This document shows positions 30,982 to 39,224 of a stretch of 39,730 nucleotides of DNA, piece by piece. The notes beneath the pieces were generated by a model that was given only the letters and a program-made list of their open reading frames with translations, was not told where the DNA came from and ran no database searches. Source of the stretch: a virus; the IMG/VR virus record IMGVR_UViG_3300009009_000024, positions 1 through 39,730 of that record; one strand, given 5' to 3'. Made by a program: the position numbers and the translations under genes. Every line of letters starts with the position of its first letter. The stretch's first letter is position 1.

Positions 30982-32216
30982 ATTACACCCCCGTAAAGCC
31001 GTCCGTCGCCGAGCTTTCTCATTGCCCGATGGATAAACTTATGGATACCATCATAGGTGAGTTCGTCTATCTCAGGCATACACTGTGTCTCCACAGCCAG
31101 CGCGAAGACCTTCTGGAGAACATAGGCCTGCATCTTATATTCCTCGGAGAAATTCAGCACCGACCTCTCAAAGAAGTTGTCGCCCATATCTGAATAATCC
31201 CCTGTATACCAGCCCTTCTCTTTGCACTCATCTCCAAGCGCTGTACCGGGATAAGGGGCGAAGATGGACGACCACGCGTAGTCGGGCTTGCATTGGATAT
31301 TCACCTCAAGGGTCTGGAGGTCGTCTTCGATGGTCGAGGTCGGTAGCGCCAACATATTTTGTATCATCAGCTTGATTCCAGCCTTACGCAACAGCGTTGC
31401 GCTTCTTATAGTTTCCTCATTTGAGGTCTGCTCCCGGCCTATGACTTTACGAAGTTGATCGCTCGCTGTTTCGAGGGCTATCCGGGTGGACAGGCAGTTG
31501 GCCTCCTTAAGTAGAGATACGCGTTCTGGAGTCACCTGAGAGGGTCTGAGGTGGCAATGGAAGGGTATTCCTATCCTGTCCTTGTATTGTTCCGAGAACT
31601 CTTTTAACCAACCCAGAGATACTCCGAAACATGAGTCCTGAAAATACACAAACTCTGGACGGACAGAATCGATCTCAGCTATCACGTCATCAACAGACCG
31701 GAACCTAACTTTGGGTAAATCGGGATACATTTTTATCCATTTGTCGTTAAAACAGTAGCGACACCGGTACGGACATCCGCGCGATGTGATAAAGTCCCTT
31801 ATCTTCATATCAGGGAAGTCGTCTCTTACCGGCCAAGGAATAGAATCCAAATTTGGGTAGCTTGTCTCTGACCCAAGGAAGTCAGCAAGCCAGTTTTCTG
31901 CCTCTCCCGGAATAATTAAATCAAATTCTGAGATTAGAAAGTCTCTGGGAAAGAACGTCGCATGAGGCCCACCTACGATAATCTTGCTATCCGGCAATAT
32001 CATCCTCAGCCTTCTGGCAAGATGGATAAACGACTGTTGATTGCCCGTAAGTACAGATAGACCGACTATGTCTGGTCGCCATGCGTTCGCCACGATACAA
32101 GCGTTCTCTATGGCTACGATGCGTGTCTCTGCCCCAGCCTCTCTCGCCACAGCCGACAGGTACATAGGGCCTAACGTCTCAATTGCCTTGGATTTAACAA
32201 CAAACAGTATCTTCAT
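30978..32216 (-). CDS. Radical SAM protein with B12-binding-like domain (A)
   Basis: This 412-residue protein has an N-terminal B12-binding-like Rossmann domain (about 1-115; LPDSKIIVGGPHATFFPRDF and LIIPGEAENWLADF), but no clear DxHxxG motif. The radical SAM domain follows, with C148-xxx-C152-xx-C155 in SRGCPYRCRYCFN for the 4Fe-4S cluster, and TRIALETASDQLRKVIGR typical of this superfamily. Members do methylations, ring formation and other radical chemistry. Neighbours suggest a carbohydrate or lipid-linked substrate, or a peptide. It overlaps both flanking genes by ATGA. Substrate is unknown. Confidence 0.75.
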   Translation of the reverse strand: MKILFVVKSKAIETLGPMYLSAVAREAGAETRIVAIENACIVANAWRPDIVGLSVLTGNQQSFIHLARRLRMILPDSKIIVGGPHATFFPRDFLISEFDLIIPGEAENWLADFLGSETSYPNLDSIPWPVRDDFPDMKIRDFITSRGCPYRCRYCFNDKWIKMYPDLPKVRFRSVDDVIAEIDSVRPEFVYFQDSCFGVSLGWLKEFSEQYKDRIGIPFHCHLRPSQVTPERVSLLKEANCLSTRIALETASDQLRKVIGREQTSNEETIRSATLLRKAGIKLMIQNMLALPTSTIEDDLQTLEVNIQCKPDYAWSSIFAPYPGTALGDECKEKGWYTGDYSDMGDNFFERSVLNFSEEYKMQAYVLQKVFALAVETQCMPEIDELTYDGIHKFIHRAMRKLGDGRLYGGVI

Positions 32217-32596
32217 ATTTTCTCCGGAAGTCCTTCGTCAAGGGTGTTTGTTTCCCAGTACATTATAGGGAAGGTGTACCTGCCATCGGCCAGCTTCGCT
32301 CCGCTTATGTACGCATAAGGAACCGGCTCTCCATTTCGGGTGACTGAGACATACAGTCCAGCCGCTGAAGGCATCTGTTCTTCCGAGATGGAGTTGATAT
32401 CGATGCCGAGCAAGCTCATCTGCATGTCAATCGACTCCTTGTTTTTCGCGACATCAACCCCCAGCTTAACGAGCACCTTGGTTATCCGGTCTTCCAGAAT
32501 CTGCACCGCCTTCCGGGATGGCTTGATATGGAGCGACTCCTTTAGTAACTGCCGATACATCAGCTCGTCCTCACTCACTTCGTTTCTTTTCTTCAT
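32213..32596 (-). CDS. Unknown 127-residue protein
   Basis: The ATG at 32596 is preferred over one at 32644 because it overlaps the stop of the methyltransferase gene (ATGA) and GAGG lies upstream. The N-terminal half is helical and charged (RKAVQILEDRITKVLVKLGV). The C-terminal half is beta-like (GLYVSVTRNGEPVPYAYISG, then YTFPIMYWET). No motif is recognised. It is enclosed between a sugar methyltransferase and a radical SAM gene, both by ATGA overlaps, so it is almost certainly translated with them. Confidence 0.45.
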   Translation of the reverse strand: MKKRNEVSEDELMYRQLLKESLHIKPSRKAVQILEDRITKVLVKLGVDVAKNKESIDMQMSLLGIDINSISEEQMPSAAGLYVSVTRNGEPVPYAYISGAKLADGRYTFPIMYWETNTLDEGLPEKI

Positions 32597-33810
32597 CCTC
32601 GCACCTCCAGCTCCGGGACTGCGGTGACGAACTTCGCCCCCCATTCCCTAGCGTATGATAGTTGTTCCATAATTTCTTCTTTGAGATTCCACGGCAATAT
32701 CAGAATAAACTCCGGCTTAAGGAATTTAATCCTATCTTCGCTTGTCACCCTTATATGGCTCCCCGGAAGGTACTTCCCTATCTTATACGGAGACCTGTCC
32801 ACAACCAGTGGTAGAAGATCGGACTTGATACCACAAGTATTAAGCAGCGTAACTCCCTTTGCGGCGGCTCCGTATCCGAAGACAGCTTTGCCGAATGATT
32901 TCTGGCGAATGAGGAAAGCCACGAGGTCGGTCTTAATCTTGCCCACCTTATATTGGAATCCAGAATAATGGTTCATGGACGTAATCCCATCGAGTATCTC
33001 CCCTCCGAGCAGCGTGGCCACCTTGGTGCTCTCAGCATGCACCCTCTTTTGATGTTGGGCATATATCCTCAGGCTACCCCCGTGCTCCGGTATCTCATCG
33101 ACATCAAAGATGCACAGCCCGTTGTTATTGAATATGGTACATATCGCCATGAAGGAGAAATAGTTGTAGTGCTCGGAATAGATCGTGTCGAACTGGCACT
33201 GGCTAATGAGATTCTGGAGATGAGGAAATTCAAACACGGCAACTCCGTCTGGGTTCAGGGCTATCCTAACACCCTCTACGAAGTCGTTGATATCCGGCTG
33301 ATGAGCGATAACATTGATGCCGCAGATGAGGTCAACACTCCCAATGAGATATTGCGTGTTGTCTGTGCAAAAGAAATCTGCCACAGTGTCTATGCCCTTG
33401 CTTCTGGCCACCTCTGCCGCCTCTCTTGCAGGGTCATATCCCAAAACATCACACCCTATCCCCTTGAACCATTGAAGCAGATACCCGTCATTGCTCCCTA
33501 TTTCAAGCACCTTGCTTTCAGACCCAAGGCCGAACCTCTCACACATAATATCAGCAAACTCTTTTGCATGGCTGACGTTCGATGGACTCTGCGAGCTGAA
33601 ATAGACGTAGTCGTCCTTGAATATCTCCGAAGCCTTCTTGCTCTCCGGTATCTGCACGAGAAAGCATTTGTCGCACACGAACACCTTTAACGGATAAGTC
33701 ATCTCCGGCTCGTTGAGCTGCTCTTCGGTCAGAAACGAATTGCTTGGCGGTTGATGCCCAAGGTCAATAAATTCATGTGTCAACGGTTCGTTACAGGCTC
33801 TGCAATTCAT
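32593..33810 (-). CDS. Sugar C-methyltransferase, TylC3/TcaB9 family
   Basis: This 405-residue SAM enzyme has the three-part family layout. Zinc cysteines C3, C6, C46 and C49 lie in the N-terminal part. A Rossmann SAM domain has VLEIGSNDGYLLQWF at 101-115. A C-terminal domain has KAVFGYGAAAKGVTLLN near 310. H170 and Y211-S-E213-H214 keep the same spacing as the catalytic His, Tyr, Glu and His I recall for TcaB9. The family adds a methyl group to C3 of 4-keto-6-deoxy nucleotide sugars. The rfbG gene upstream would supply such a substrate, so a branched CDP-hexose is expected. Confidence 0.8.
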   Translation of the reverse strand: MNCRACNEPLTHEFIDLGHQPPSNSFLTEEQLNEPEMTYPLKVFVCDKCFLVQIPESKKASEIFKDDYVYFSSQSPSNVSHAKEFADIMCERFGLGSESKVLEIGSNDGYLLQWFKGIGCDVLGYDPAREAAEVARSKGIDTVADFFCTDNTQYLIGSVDLICGINVIAHQPDINDFVEGVRIALNPDGVAVFEFPHLQNLISQCQFDTIYSEHYNYFSFMAICTIFNNNGLCIFDVDEIPEHGGSLRIYAQHQKRVHAESTKVATLLGGEILDGITSMNHYSGFQYKVGKIKTDLVAFLIRQKSFGKAVFGYGAAAKGVTLLNTCGIKSDLLPLVVDRSPYKIGKYLPGSHIRVTSEDRIKFLKPEFILILPWNLKEEIMEQLSYAREWGAKFVTAVPELEVRG

Positions 33811-34838
33811 GTGTTTTCACCTCCGCAATAATCTTCAATATCTTCTGTAGTTAGAATCTTGCCGGTTTCATAATATTCCTTGTACCACCGGATGCTTCTT
33901 GCAACTGCATACTTCATGCTCCAGCGAGGCTCCCACCCCAAAAGCTTTCGACTTTCGGTTGAGTCTATCTTGAGCAGATAGACCATCCCCGGATGCGTAG
34001 GGGTGTTATCGATCTCCCAGTTAATTACAGGCCATACTTCTTTTGCTGTTTGAAGGACTTCAAGAACCGTCATTTCTCCTTGTGGCCCAAAATTGAAAGG
34101 TTTCGCAAATCGCTGATTCCCCTGTAATAACTTTTCTCCAAGTAATAAATATCCCATTAACGGCTCAAGGACAAATTGCCAAGGCCGGGTCGATGTTGGC
34201 GTGTGTATTTTTACGGGTATTCCCATTCTTGTTGCTCTGACAATATCCGGTATTAAACGCTTCTCCCCCCAATCTGCTCCGCCAAGGACATTCCCGGCTC
34301 TCGCTACCGCAATCATTGGGAAATAATGTTCCTTATAACATTCTACTACTTGTTCCACACAAACCTTACTTGCTCCATACGGAGTAGAATCTCCCATAGC
34401 GTCATTTTCCCGATAAGCCCAGTTCCATTCCCTGCTCTTATATATTTTGTCACTTGTTATGATAACAATAGCCTTTACGGTTTCAGACAATCTACAGGCA
34501 TCGAGAAGATTTACAGTTGCCATTATATTATTTTCAAATGTTTCTCTTGGTTCCTCAAATGTTTTGGCAACAATAGCGGAAGCCGCAAGATGGAATACAA
34601 TATCAGGTCTAATTTTGTCTAAATTTAACTGTTCTTTTAAATCGAATCTAACATCAGAAATGTTTTTTCCCAATTCAAGAATGTTGAAATGGCTTGGGTC
34701 GGTGGGCGGATTCCTTGCTATGCTTGTGACATTAGCCCCAAGTTTCATTAACCACAAACAAAGCCACGAACCCTTGAACCCAGTTCCGCCAGTTACAAGA
34801 ACATTTTTACCTTTGTATGTTTCATATAAGTTGCTCAT
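33807..34838 (-). CDS. rfbG: CDP-glucose 4,6-dehydratase
   Basis: ATG 34838 is chosen because AAGGAG lies just ahead of it; 34883 would add 15 residues. The 343-residue short-chain dehydrogenase has NVLVTGGTGFKGSW (12-25) as the NAD(P) site, and T128-SDK with Y154-xxx-K158 as the catalytic residues. It closely follows RfbG (for example LMKLGANVTSIARNPPTDPS). It converts CDP-glucose to CDP-4-keto-6-deoxyglucose in the cytoplasm. The DNA looks more AT-rich than the methyltransferase gene next to it. It overlaps the preceding homing endonuclease gene by 17 bases. Confidence 0.85.
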   Translation of the reverse strand: MSNLYETYKGKNVLVTGGTGFKGSWLCLWLMKLGANVTSIARNPPTDPSHFNILELGKNISDVRFDLKEQLNLDKIRPDIVFHLAASAIVAKTFEEPRETFENNIMATVNLLDACRLSETVKAIVIITSDKIYKSREWNWAYRENDAMGDSTPYGASKVCVEQVVECYKEHYFPMIAVARAGNVLGGADWGEKRLIPDIVRATRMGIPVKIHTPTSTRPWQFVLEPLMGYLLLGEKLLQGNQRFAKPFNFGPQGEMTVLEVLQTAKEVWPVINWEIDNTPTHPGMVYLLKIDSTESRKLLGWEPRWSMKYAVARSIRWYKEYYETGKILTTEDIEDYCGGENT

Positions 34839-35439
34839 ACTCGCTCCTTTTTTCTGGAAAATTAAGGATGGCATCCTCGCCACGATATTTTATGATTGCA
34901 CAATCGTAAGCAAAAACAGCATCAAGCAGATTATTAAATGAACCGCAATATATATGTTCCCCATGGTATAAAAACTGTGCCATCCATTTTCTGGATTTTT
35001 TGTGCCAAAACACGCCCCTATACCCGGAAGAGTTGTCTCTGTGCATTCTGCAATTATATCCATTTATTGATGGAGCCGCTATTCTTAGGTTTACTTTTCG
35101 ATTGTCTAAACAATTCCTGTTTATATGATCGACTATAATTCCGTCCTTGGGCTTGCACCCCATAATTTCGCGGTGCATATTTACGGTAATGTTGCTATGG
35201 TTCCTGCCTTCCGTCCCGTTTCTCCCATTAGGATAGGCTGTCCGACTCGCGTAGCAATTCCATGCATCGTGTCTCGCTCCCCATTTCCACTGCATAAGCC
35301 ATTCGTAATCTTCATCGTCTACTATGGCTATCTTCCCTTGGGTAAGGGGTATTCCCCGGACGCTTCCGTTCTCTATCCCAGCAAGCACTATGGCATCGTG
35401 GGCATACATTGACTTTAGGCTTTCGAGCAAACCAGACAT
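34822..35439 (-). CDS. HNH homing endonuclease with AP2 domain (copy 1)
   Basis: GGAGGTG lies ahead of the ATG of this 205-residue protein. It has three parts: an N-terminal conserved segment (IPLTQGKIAIVDDEDYEWLM), an HNH nuclease (MHREIMG, VDHINRNCLDNRKVNLR), and a C-terminal AP2 DNA-binding domain (SGYRGVFWHKKSRKWMAQF, then AIIKYRGEDAILNFPE). These are free-standing homing endonucleases, common in phages. It sits between rfbF and rfbG, and its 3' end contains the ribosome binding site and start of rfbG. It has a longer N-terminus than copy 2. Confidence 0.8.
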   Translation of the reverse strand: MSGLLESLKSMYAHDAIVLAGIENGSVRGIPLTQGKIAIVDDEDYEWLMQWKWGARHDAWNCYASRTAYPNGRNGTEGRNHSNITVNMHREIMGCKPKDGIIVDHINRNCLDNRKVNLRIAAPSINGYNCRMHRDNSSGYRGVFWHKKSRKWMAQFLYHGEHIYCGSFNNLLDAVFAYDCAIIKYRGEDAILNFPEKRSEYEQLI

Positions 35440-35521
35440 GGTTACACCTCCGACATTTGAGTTCTATTAATTTAAGCTCCATATCTGTTCCTTACCATAA
35501 TATAATTATTAAAGTCAAGTG

Positions 35522-36292
35522 TCATTTCCAAATTTTCCATTTAGGTTTCCCCTCATCCCACATATTCTGCAACACGCCCATATCATAAAGGTTATCCATA
35601 TATCCAAAAAAGCCTTTATGCTGATACACCATGAGCTCTTTATCCTGTGTTAAATCATGGAAACAATCCGTCTCAAGGTCACAGCTTTCGTCTTCAGAAA
35701 GATAATCAAAGATGCCCCTGTTGAACACCATAAACCCGCCGTTCATGAGGCACTCCCCTTGAGGCTTCTCGGTGAAAACCTGAACCAAACCATCCACATG
35801 ATGTATCTCTCCGAATCTTGGCGAGGGATGAACCCCGGTGATGGTCGCTATCTTCCCATGACTCTTGTGGAAGGCCAGCAGATCGGTGAGGTTGACGTCC
35901 GAGAGGCCGTCGCCGTAGCTGCACATGAAGGTATCCCCATTGATGTAGTTCTCGATCCTCTTAAGCCGCGCTCCCTTCAGAGTGTTCAGCCCGGTATCGG
36001 AAAGGGTCACAGACCAGTCATAGTCGGATGGTTTCCTGTAAACTTGGATAGATTGGCCAATCCTAAAGGTCACATCGCAATTTATTTCATCGAACACCGA
36101 GAAGTATTTCTTAAACTCCTCCTGCTTATATCCAAGCGCCAACACAAAGTCGGTGAAGCCATAATGGGCGTATATCTTCATGATATGGAATATCATTGGC
36201 TTCCCGCCTATCTGCACCATGGGCTTAGGCAAGAATTCGGTCTGCTCTCTTAGTCTTGTTCCACTTCCACCGCAAAGCACTACTGTCTGCAT
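35522..36292 (-). CDS. rfbF: Glucose-1-phosphate cytidylyltransferase
   Basis: This 256-residue nucleotidyltransferase begins MQTVVLCGGSGTRLREQTEF and continues LPKPMVQIGGKPMIFHIMKI, the signature of RfbF. Later segments also fit: DTFMCSYGDGLSDVNLTDL and ECLMNGGFMVFNRGIFDYL. It forms CDP-glucose from CTP and glucose 1-phosphate, the substrate of RfbG. AAGGAG sits upstream of its ATG, two bases after the preceding stop. Length matches the family. A homing endonuclease gene separates it from rfbG. Confidence 0.9.
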   Translation of the reverse strand: MQTVVLCGGSGTRLREQTEFLPKPMVQIGGKPMIFHIMKIYAHYGFTDFVLALGYKQEEFKKYFSVFDEINCDVTFRIGQSIQVYRKPSDYDWSVTLSDTGLNTLKGARLKRIENYINGDTFMCSYGDGLSDVNLTDLLAFHKSHGKIATITGVHPSPRFGEIHHVDGLVQVFTEKPQGECLMNGGFMVFNRGIFDYLSEDESCDLETDCFHDLTQDKELMVYQHKGFFGYMDNLYDMGVLQNMWDEGKPKWKIWK

Positions 36293-36294
36293 CG

Positions 36295-36858
36295 TTATCT
36301 CCTTAAAGTTGCTCTTCCCCGTCTCATCGCATCGGGCTGCCTGATTCTTGTCTCCAGTCTGGCTCTGAGTTTATCGCTCAACTCATAGTGAGAACATACC
36401 CTGTAGGCTGTTAGCTCAAGCCCCATCAAACTGCTATGATCGTTTTCGGGATTTACCAAAAATATAAATCTGTAGCTGCCCACCGCTATGTAGCCCCTAC
36501 TTGCGTCTATAGCAGCCTCCGGGTGCCTTTCCTTAATGAACATCATCTTATCCCTCAAGCACTCTTGCCTACAGCAAATCCCCAGATAGTTTTTTGTTGG
36601 TTCCGGCATATCTCGTACCTCCCCGAATCTTTGAAAGCGAAGACTTCGGGATGCCCGCCTCAGCATCTCCAATGAGGTATCTCCAGCCGCCTGTGGCGAT
36701 ATTCCTCCATAATGAGCTGCATCCCCGGAATGGCCTAAAATATTAGGCGGTACAGCAAAGCTATTTTCATATTCCCGTCTGAATCGCTCAGCATCAGTCG
36801 CAATCTCTCGCCGAGCCGCAAGTTCTTCTGGGGATATCGTTCCAAAGGTAGTAGGCAT
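36295..36858 (-). CDS. Unknown 187-residue protein
   Basis: The protein starts MPTTFGTISPEELAARREIA and has a helical N-terminal region. A middle part has clustered cysteines (GICCRQECLRDKMMF, C95-C96 region), then a small alpha/beta section (YIAVGSYRFIFLVNP). It ends basic (MRRGRATLRR). The cysteines could bind metal, but no known motif is matched. Its start overlaps the stop of the O-methyltransferase by one base, so the two genes are coupled. The function is unknown. Confidence 0.45.
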   Translation of the reverse strand: MPTTFGTISPEELAARREIATDAERFRREYENSFAVPPNILGHSGDAAHYGGISPQAAGDTSLEMLRRASRSLRFQRFGEVRDMPEPTKNYLGICCRQECLRDKMMFIKERHPEAAIDASRGYIAVGSYRFIFLVNPENDHSSLMGLELTAYRVCSHYELSDKLRARLETRIRQPDAMRRGRATLRR

Positions 36859-37589
36859 TATTTTACCCTCCTAAGCCAACCCCCCGGCGCGCTCGTTATC
36901 AGGGCGCGTTGTTCTATATCTTTATCCACAACAAACTCGTCGTTGTCTTTCATAAATTCCTGAACCGCCGTCCAAGGATTGTTCCCTTTACCCCAAGGCC
37001 GGTCTTGGTTCTTATCAAGATGGCCATAAAACTGAATCGCTGTATCGAAGACCACTAAATATGACCCTACCGACACAAGCGGTGAATAGAGTTTTAGCTC
37101 TTGCAATACGTGGTCATGGGTGTGGTTTGAATCAAGGGATACAAGAACCGGAGCCCACTTACCGATGATATCAAACACGTCTTCGGCAACATATGGGTCT
37201 ACGCTTGAGCCCTCTAAGGTCTCGCAGCGAGGAAGCCCTTGGAGTAATGCTTTGGCGTGGCTCCTTATATCTATATCAAGGGCGAGAACCTTCCCGGCGG
37301 CGACACCTGCGGAAAAAAGCATGTCTGAATAAAAACTTGTCATCCCTCCGAAAGCGACTCCTATCTCGACAATCCGCTTCGGCCTTATCTGCCAAATCAG
37401 TTCTTGCATCACCATTAGGTCTGTTGGATATTGAAGTATCGGTATCCCCATATAGGTGAAGTTCTTCACATAGTTTGTTCTGACAAGGGACTCCGTGAGC
37501 CTGTGGACGTCTATCTCCAAGTCCCTGTCGGTTAGATTCTGTCTGACCTGCCCATCTCTTTCGTTAAAGTACTTTTCTGCTGGGTTCAC
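36858..37589 (-). CDS. CmcI-type (rhamnosyl) O-methyltransferase
   Basis: This 243-residue protein fits the cephalosporin hydroxylase/rhamnosyl O-methyltransferase family (CmcI). It has YMGIPILQYPTDLMVMQELI, then IRPKRIVEIGVAFGGMTSF as the SAM site, VLALDIDIR, VLVSLDSNHTHDHVLQELK, and a typical end LITSAPGGWLRRVK. Many relatives methylate sugar hydroxyls. Placement near rfbF, rfbG and a sugar C-methyltransferase suggests it methylates the finished deoxysugar or glycan. The target hydroxyl is not predictable. Confidence 0.75.
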   Translation of the reverse strand: MNPAEKYFNERDGQVRQNLTDRDLEIDVHRLTESLVRTNYVKNFTYMGIPILQYPTDLMVMQELIWQIRPKRIVEIGVAFGGMTSFYSDMLFSAGVAAGKVLALDIDIRSHAKALLQGLPRCETLEGSSVDPYVAEDVFDIIGKWAPVLVSLDSNHTHDHVLQELKLYSPLVSVGSYLVVFDTAIQFYGHLDKNQDRPWGKGNNPWTAVQEFMKDNDEFVVDKDIEQRALITSAPGGWLRRVK

Positions 37590-37602
37590 GCTTGCTCCTT
37601 GA

Positions 37603-37782
37603 TTAAGATTTTTGCTGACATTTCGGCATAGTCATTAACTCTTTTTCCGACAACGGGATAACTTGCAGATAAAATCCCATAGCTGATGCTATCTTCCGTA
37701 GTGCACCAACATGCCCTCCGCATATGAGGGCTTCGTCTTGCCCCGGCCACGTGAATCTGTATTCTGCTAATTTGTCACACAT
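37603..37782 (-). CDS. Small 59-residue protein coupled to radical SAM gene
   Basis: The frame starts MCDKLAEYRFTWPGQDEALI and continues CGGHVGALRKIASAMGFYLQ before ending MPKCQQKS. It has a good GAGGAG site eight bases upstream. It overlaps the end of the radical SAM gene by 16 bases, which supports translation. Four cysteines (C2, C21, C54 and one to check) are few for a metal site. A partner of the radical SAM enzyme or a peptide substrate is possible but unsupported. Confidence 0.5.
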   Translation of the reverse strand: MCDKLAEYRFTWPGQDEALICGGHVGALRKIASAMGFYLQVIPLSEKELMTMPKCQQKS

Positions 37783-39224
37783 TTTATCTTCTCCTCACAA
37801 ATTCTAAGATAATGTTTTGCTACTTCATGCCCTGAGTATCTTTTGATAACTTCCTCAAAGCATCGCTTCGCTGTCTTGTAATCCCCGATTCTCATCCTGC
37901 GGTTGTTGTGGAAGTTGATGTCCAGATTCATCTGATAGACACCGGCCTCTATCTTCTCCGGGTCAGTGCCGGGGACATGGATGATGTACTTTTTATCAAC
38001 AACGTCCTCAATTCTCTGTTTCTTTATCCATCCGTTCTTTATACAATCGTCATACAGCCTGCTGCCCCTGACCGGGGTAGCCATATTAAAACCGCACCAG
38101 TCAAGGTCTACGTCCTCTAAGAACCTCCGGGTAACCAAACGATGGGCGTCGGTCTCTCCCGGCATCCCCATGACCAGAAAGCCGTGGATAAAGAAGTCGT
38201 TATCCCGTAGGGCTTTTACCGCTGGCTTCACCTGCCAGAGTTCCAAGGGCTTGTTAATGAACTCCCGAAGGACTAACGCGCATCCGCTCTCTATCGCAAG
38301 ATAGGCCGTGTCCATTCCAGCTCTCCTCATCAGCCCAGCCATCTCCTCGTCCAGATATCTCACGCTCAGGCCATTCGGGGCCTCTATCCTTAGATTGAAC
38401 TCAGCGAGCCTCTTGAAAAGAACCTTGGCTCTCGGCATGTTTATCAAGAGCTGATCATCATAAAAAATAAGTGTCTCCATTCCATAGTTTTCAACTAAAT
38501 GCCTCACGTGCGAAACAAGGCACTCGACAGATGCCTGACGGACTCTCTTGCCGTGTAATGTGGAATTGGAGCAGAACGTACAATTCCCGAAACAGCCACG
38601 AGACGAGGAAATAAAGAAACACTTTTTGCCATGCCTTGCGAAAGGCGAAAAAGCCTCCTGCATATCGTATGCCTCATGGTTAACAAGCGAATAATCAAGA
38701 TTAATCAAGGAGTCCAGATTATCAATAAGGGTTTTTTGGGGTTGCTTATTTTGCCTCATGGCTTCGCGTGTTACCCAAGCACTATTGTTAAACTCCTTGG
38801 TTAAAATAAAATCCCTTAAAGCCAGCTCGCCTTCTGCAAAACAGATAGCATCCAGATCGGGCTGTTCGCTTATAATTTCTTGATATGAGTAAGACGCGGC
38901 AGCGCCGCCTAAAAGAGTAACCGCGGTTGGTTGCGCTTTGCGCGTAAGAGAGAGAAGGTCTCTTAGATACTTGTAGCTCGTATCAAACATGAGGCCGAAA
39001 CCGATGATGTCGAAACGGGTACTGCTTAAGACGCGTTCGATTTCCTCATTATAATCCGGCAGAGTATCGCAATCAATTATTTGGAAGCTTGCAATGTCTT
39101 GGCAAAAGGTTGCTAAAGAAAGTATCCCGTACGGAAAGCCAAGATAAGAGCGTATTTTAGGGCGTTTTGAATCAATGTCCTTTATTGTATAAGGAAGATT
39201 AACTAACAATGTTTTAGGTTTCAC
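37767..39224 (-). CDS. Radical SAM protein with B12-binding-like domain (B)
   Basis: The start is GTG 39224, with AAAGGA ahead, overlapping the homing endonuclease end. The 485-residue protein has a B12-binding-like N-terminal domain (1-140; FDIIGFGLMFDTSYKYL, VTLLGGAAASYSYQEI) without a clear DxHxxG motif. The radical SAM domain has C211-xxx-C215-xx-C218 in SRGCFGNCTFCSNS, and later HGFLVMGMPGETDAHRLV. The last 40 residues look like a TPR-type helix pair (GDYKTAKRCFEEVIKRYSG). It is related to copy A in layout but not a close copy. Substrate is unknown. Confidence 0.75.
   Translation of the reverse strand: MKPKTLLVNLPYTIKDIDSKRPKIRSYLGFPYGILSLATFCQDIASFQIIDCDTLPDYNEEIERVLSSTRFDIIGFGLMFDTSYKYLRDLLSLTRKAQPTAVTLLGGAAASYSYQEIISEQPDLDAICFAEGELALRDFILTKEFNNSAWVTREAMRQNKQPQKTLIDNLDSLINLDYSLVNHEAYDMQEAFSPFARHGKKCFFISSSRGCFGNCTFCSNSTLHGKRVRQASVECLVSHVRHLVENYGMETLIFYDDQLLINMPRAKVLFKRLAEFNLRIEAPNGLSVRYLDEEMAGLMRRAGMDTAYLAIESGCALVLREFINKPLELWQVKPAVKALRDNDFFIHGFLVMGMPGETDAHRLVTRRFLEDVDLDWCGFNMATPVRGSRLYDDCIKNGWIKKQRIEDVVDKKYIIHVPGTDPEKIEAGVYQMNLDINFHNNRRMRIGDYKTAKRCFEEVIKRYSGHEVAKHYLRICEEKIKCVTN

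Noticed and set aside
32953-33690. 245-residue plus-strand frame opposite the C-methyltransferase
   Set aside because: The minus-strand protein has the complete family signature. The plus-strand frame has no ribosome binding site and no recognisable protein.
35440-35521. Promoter for the homing endonuclease/rfbG section in the AT-rich gap
   Set aside because: A TTGACT is present on the minus strand but no acceptable -10 box lies at normal spacing.
35657-36253. 198-residue plus-strand frame opposite rfbF
   Set aside because: RfbF on the minus strand is unmistakable; this is its antisense shadow.
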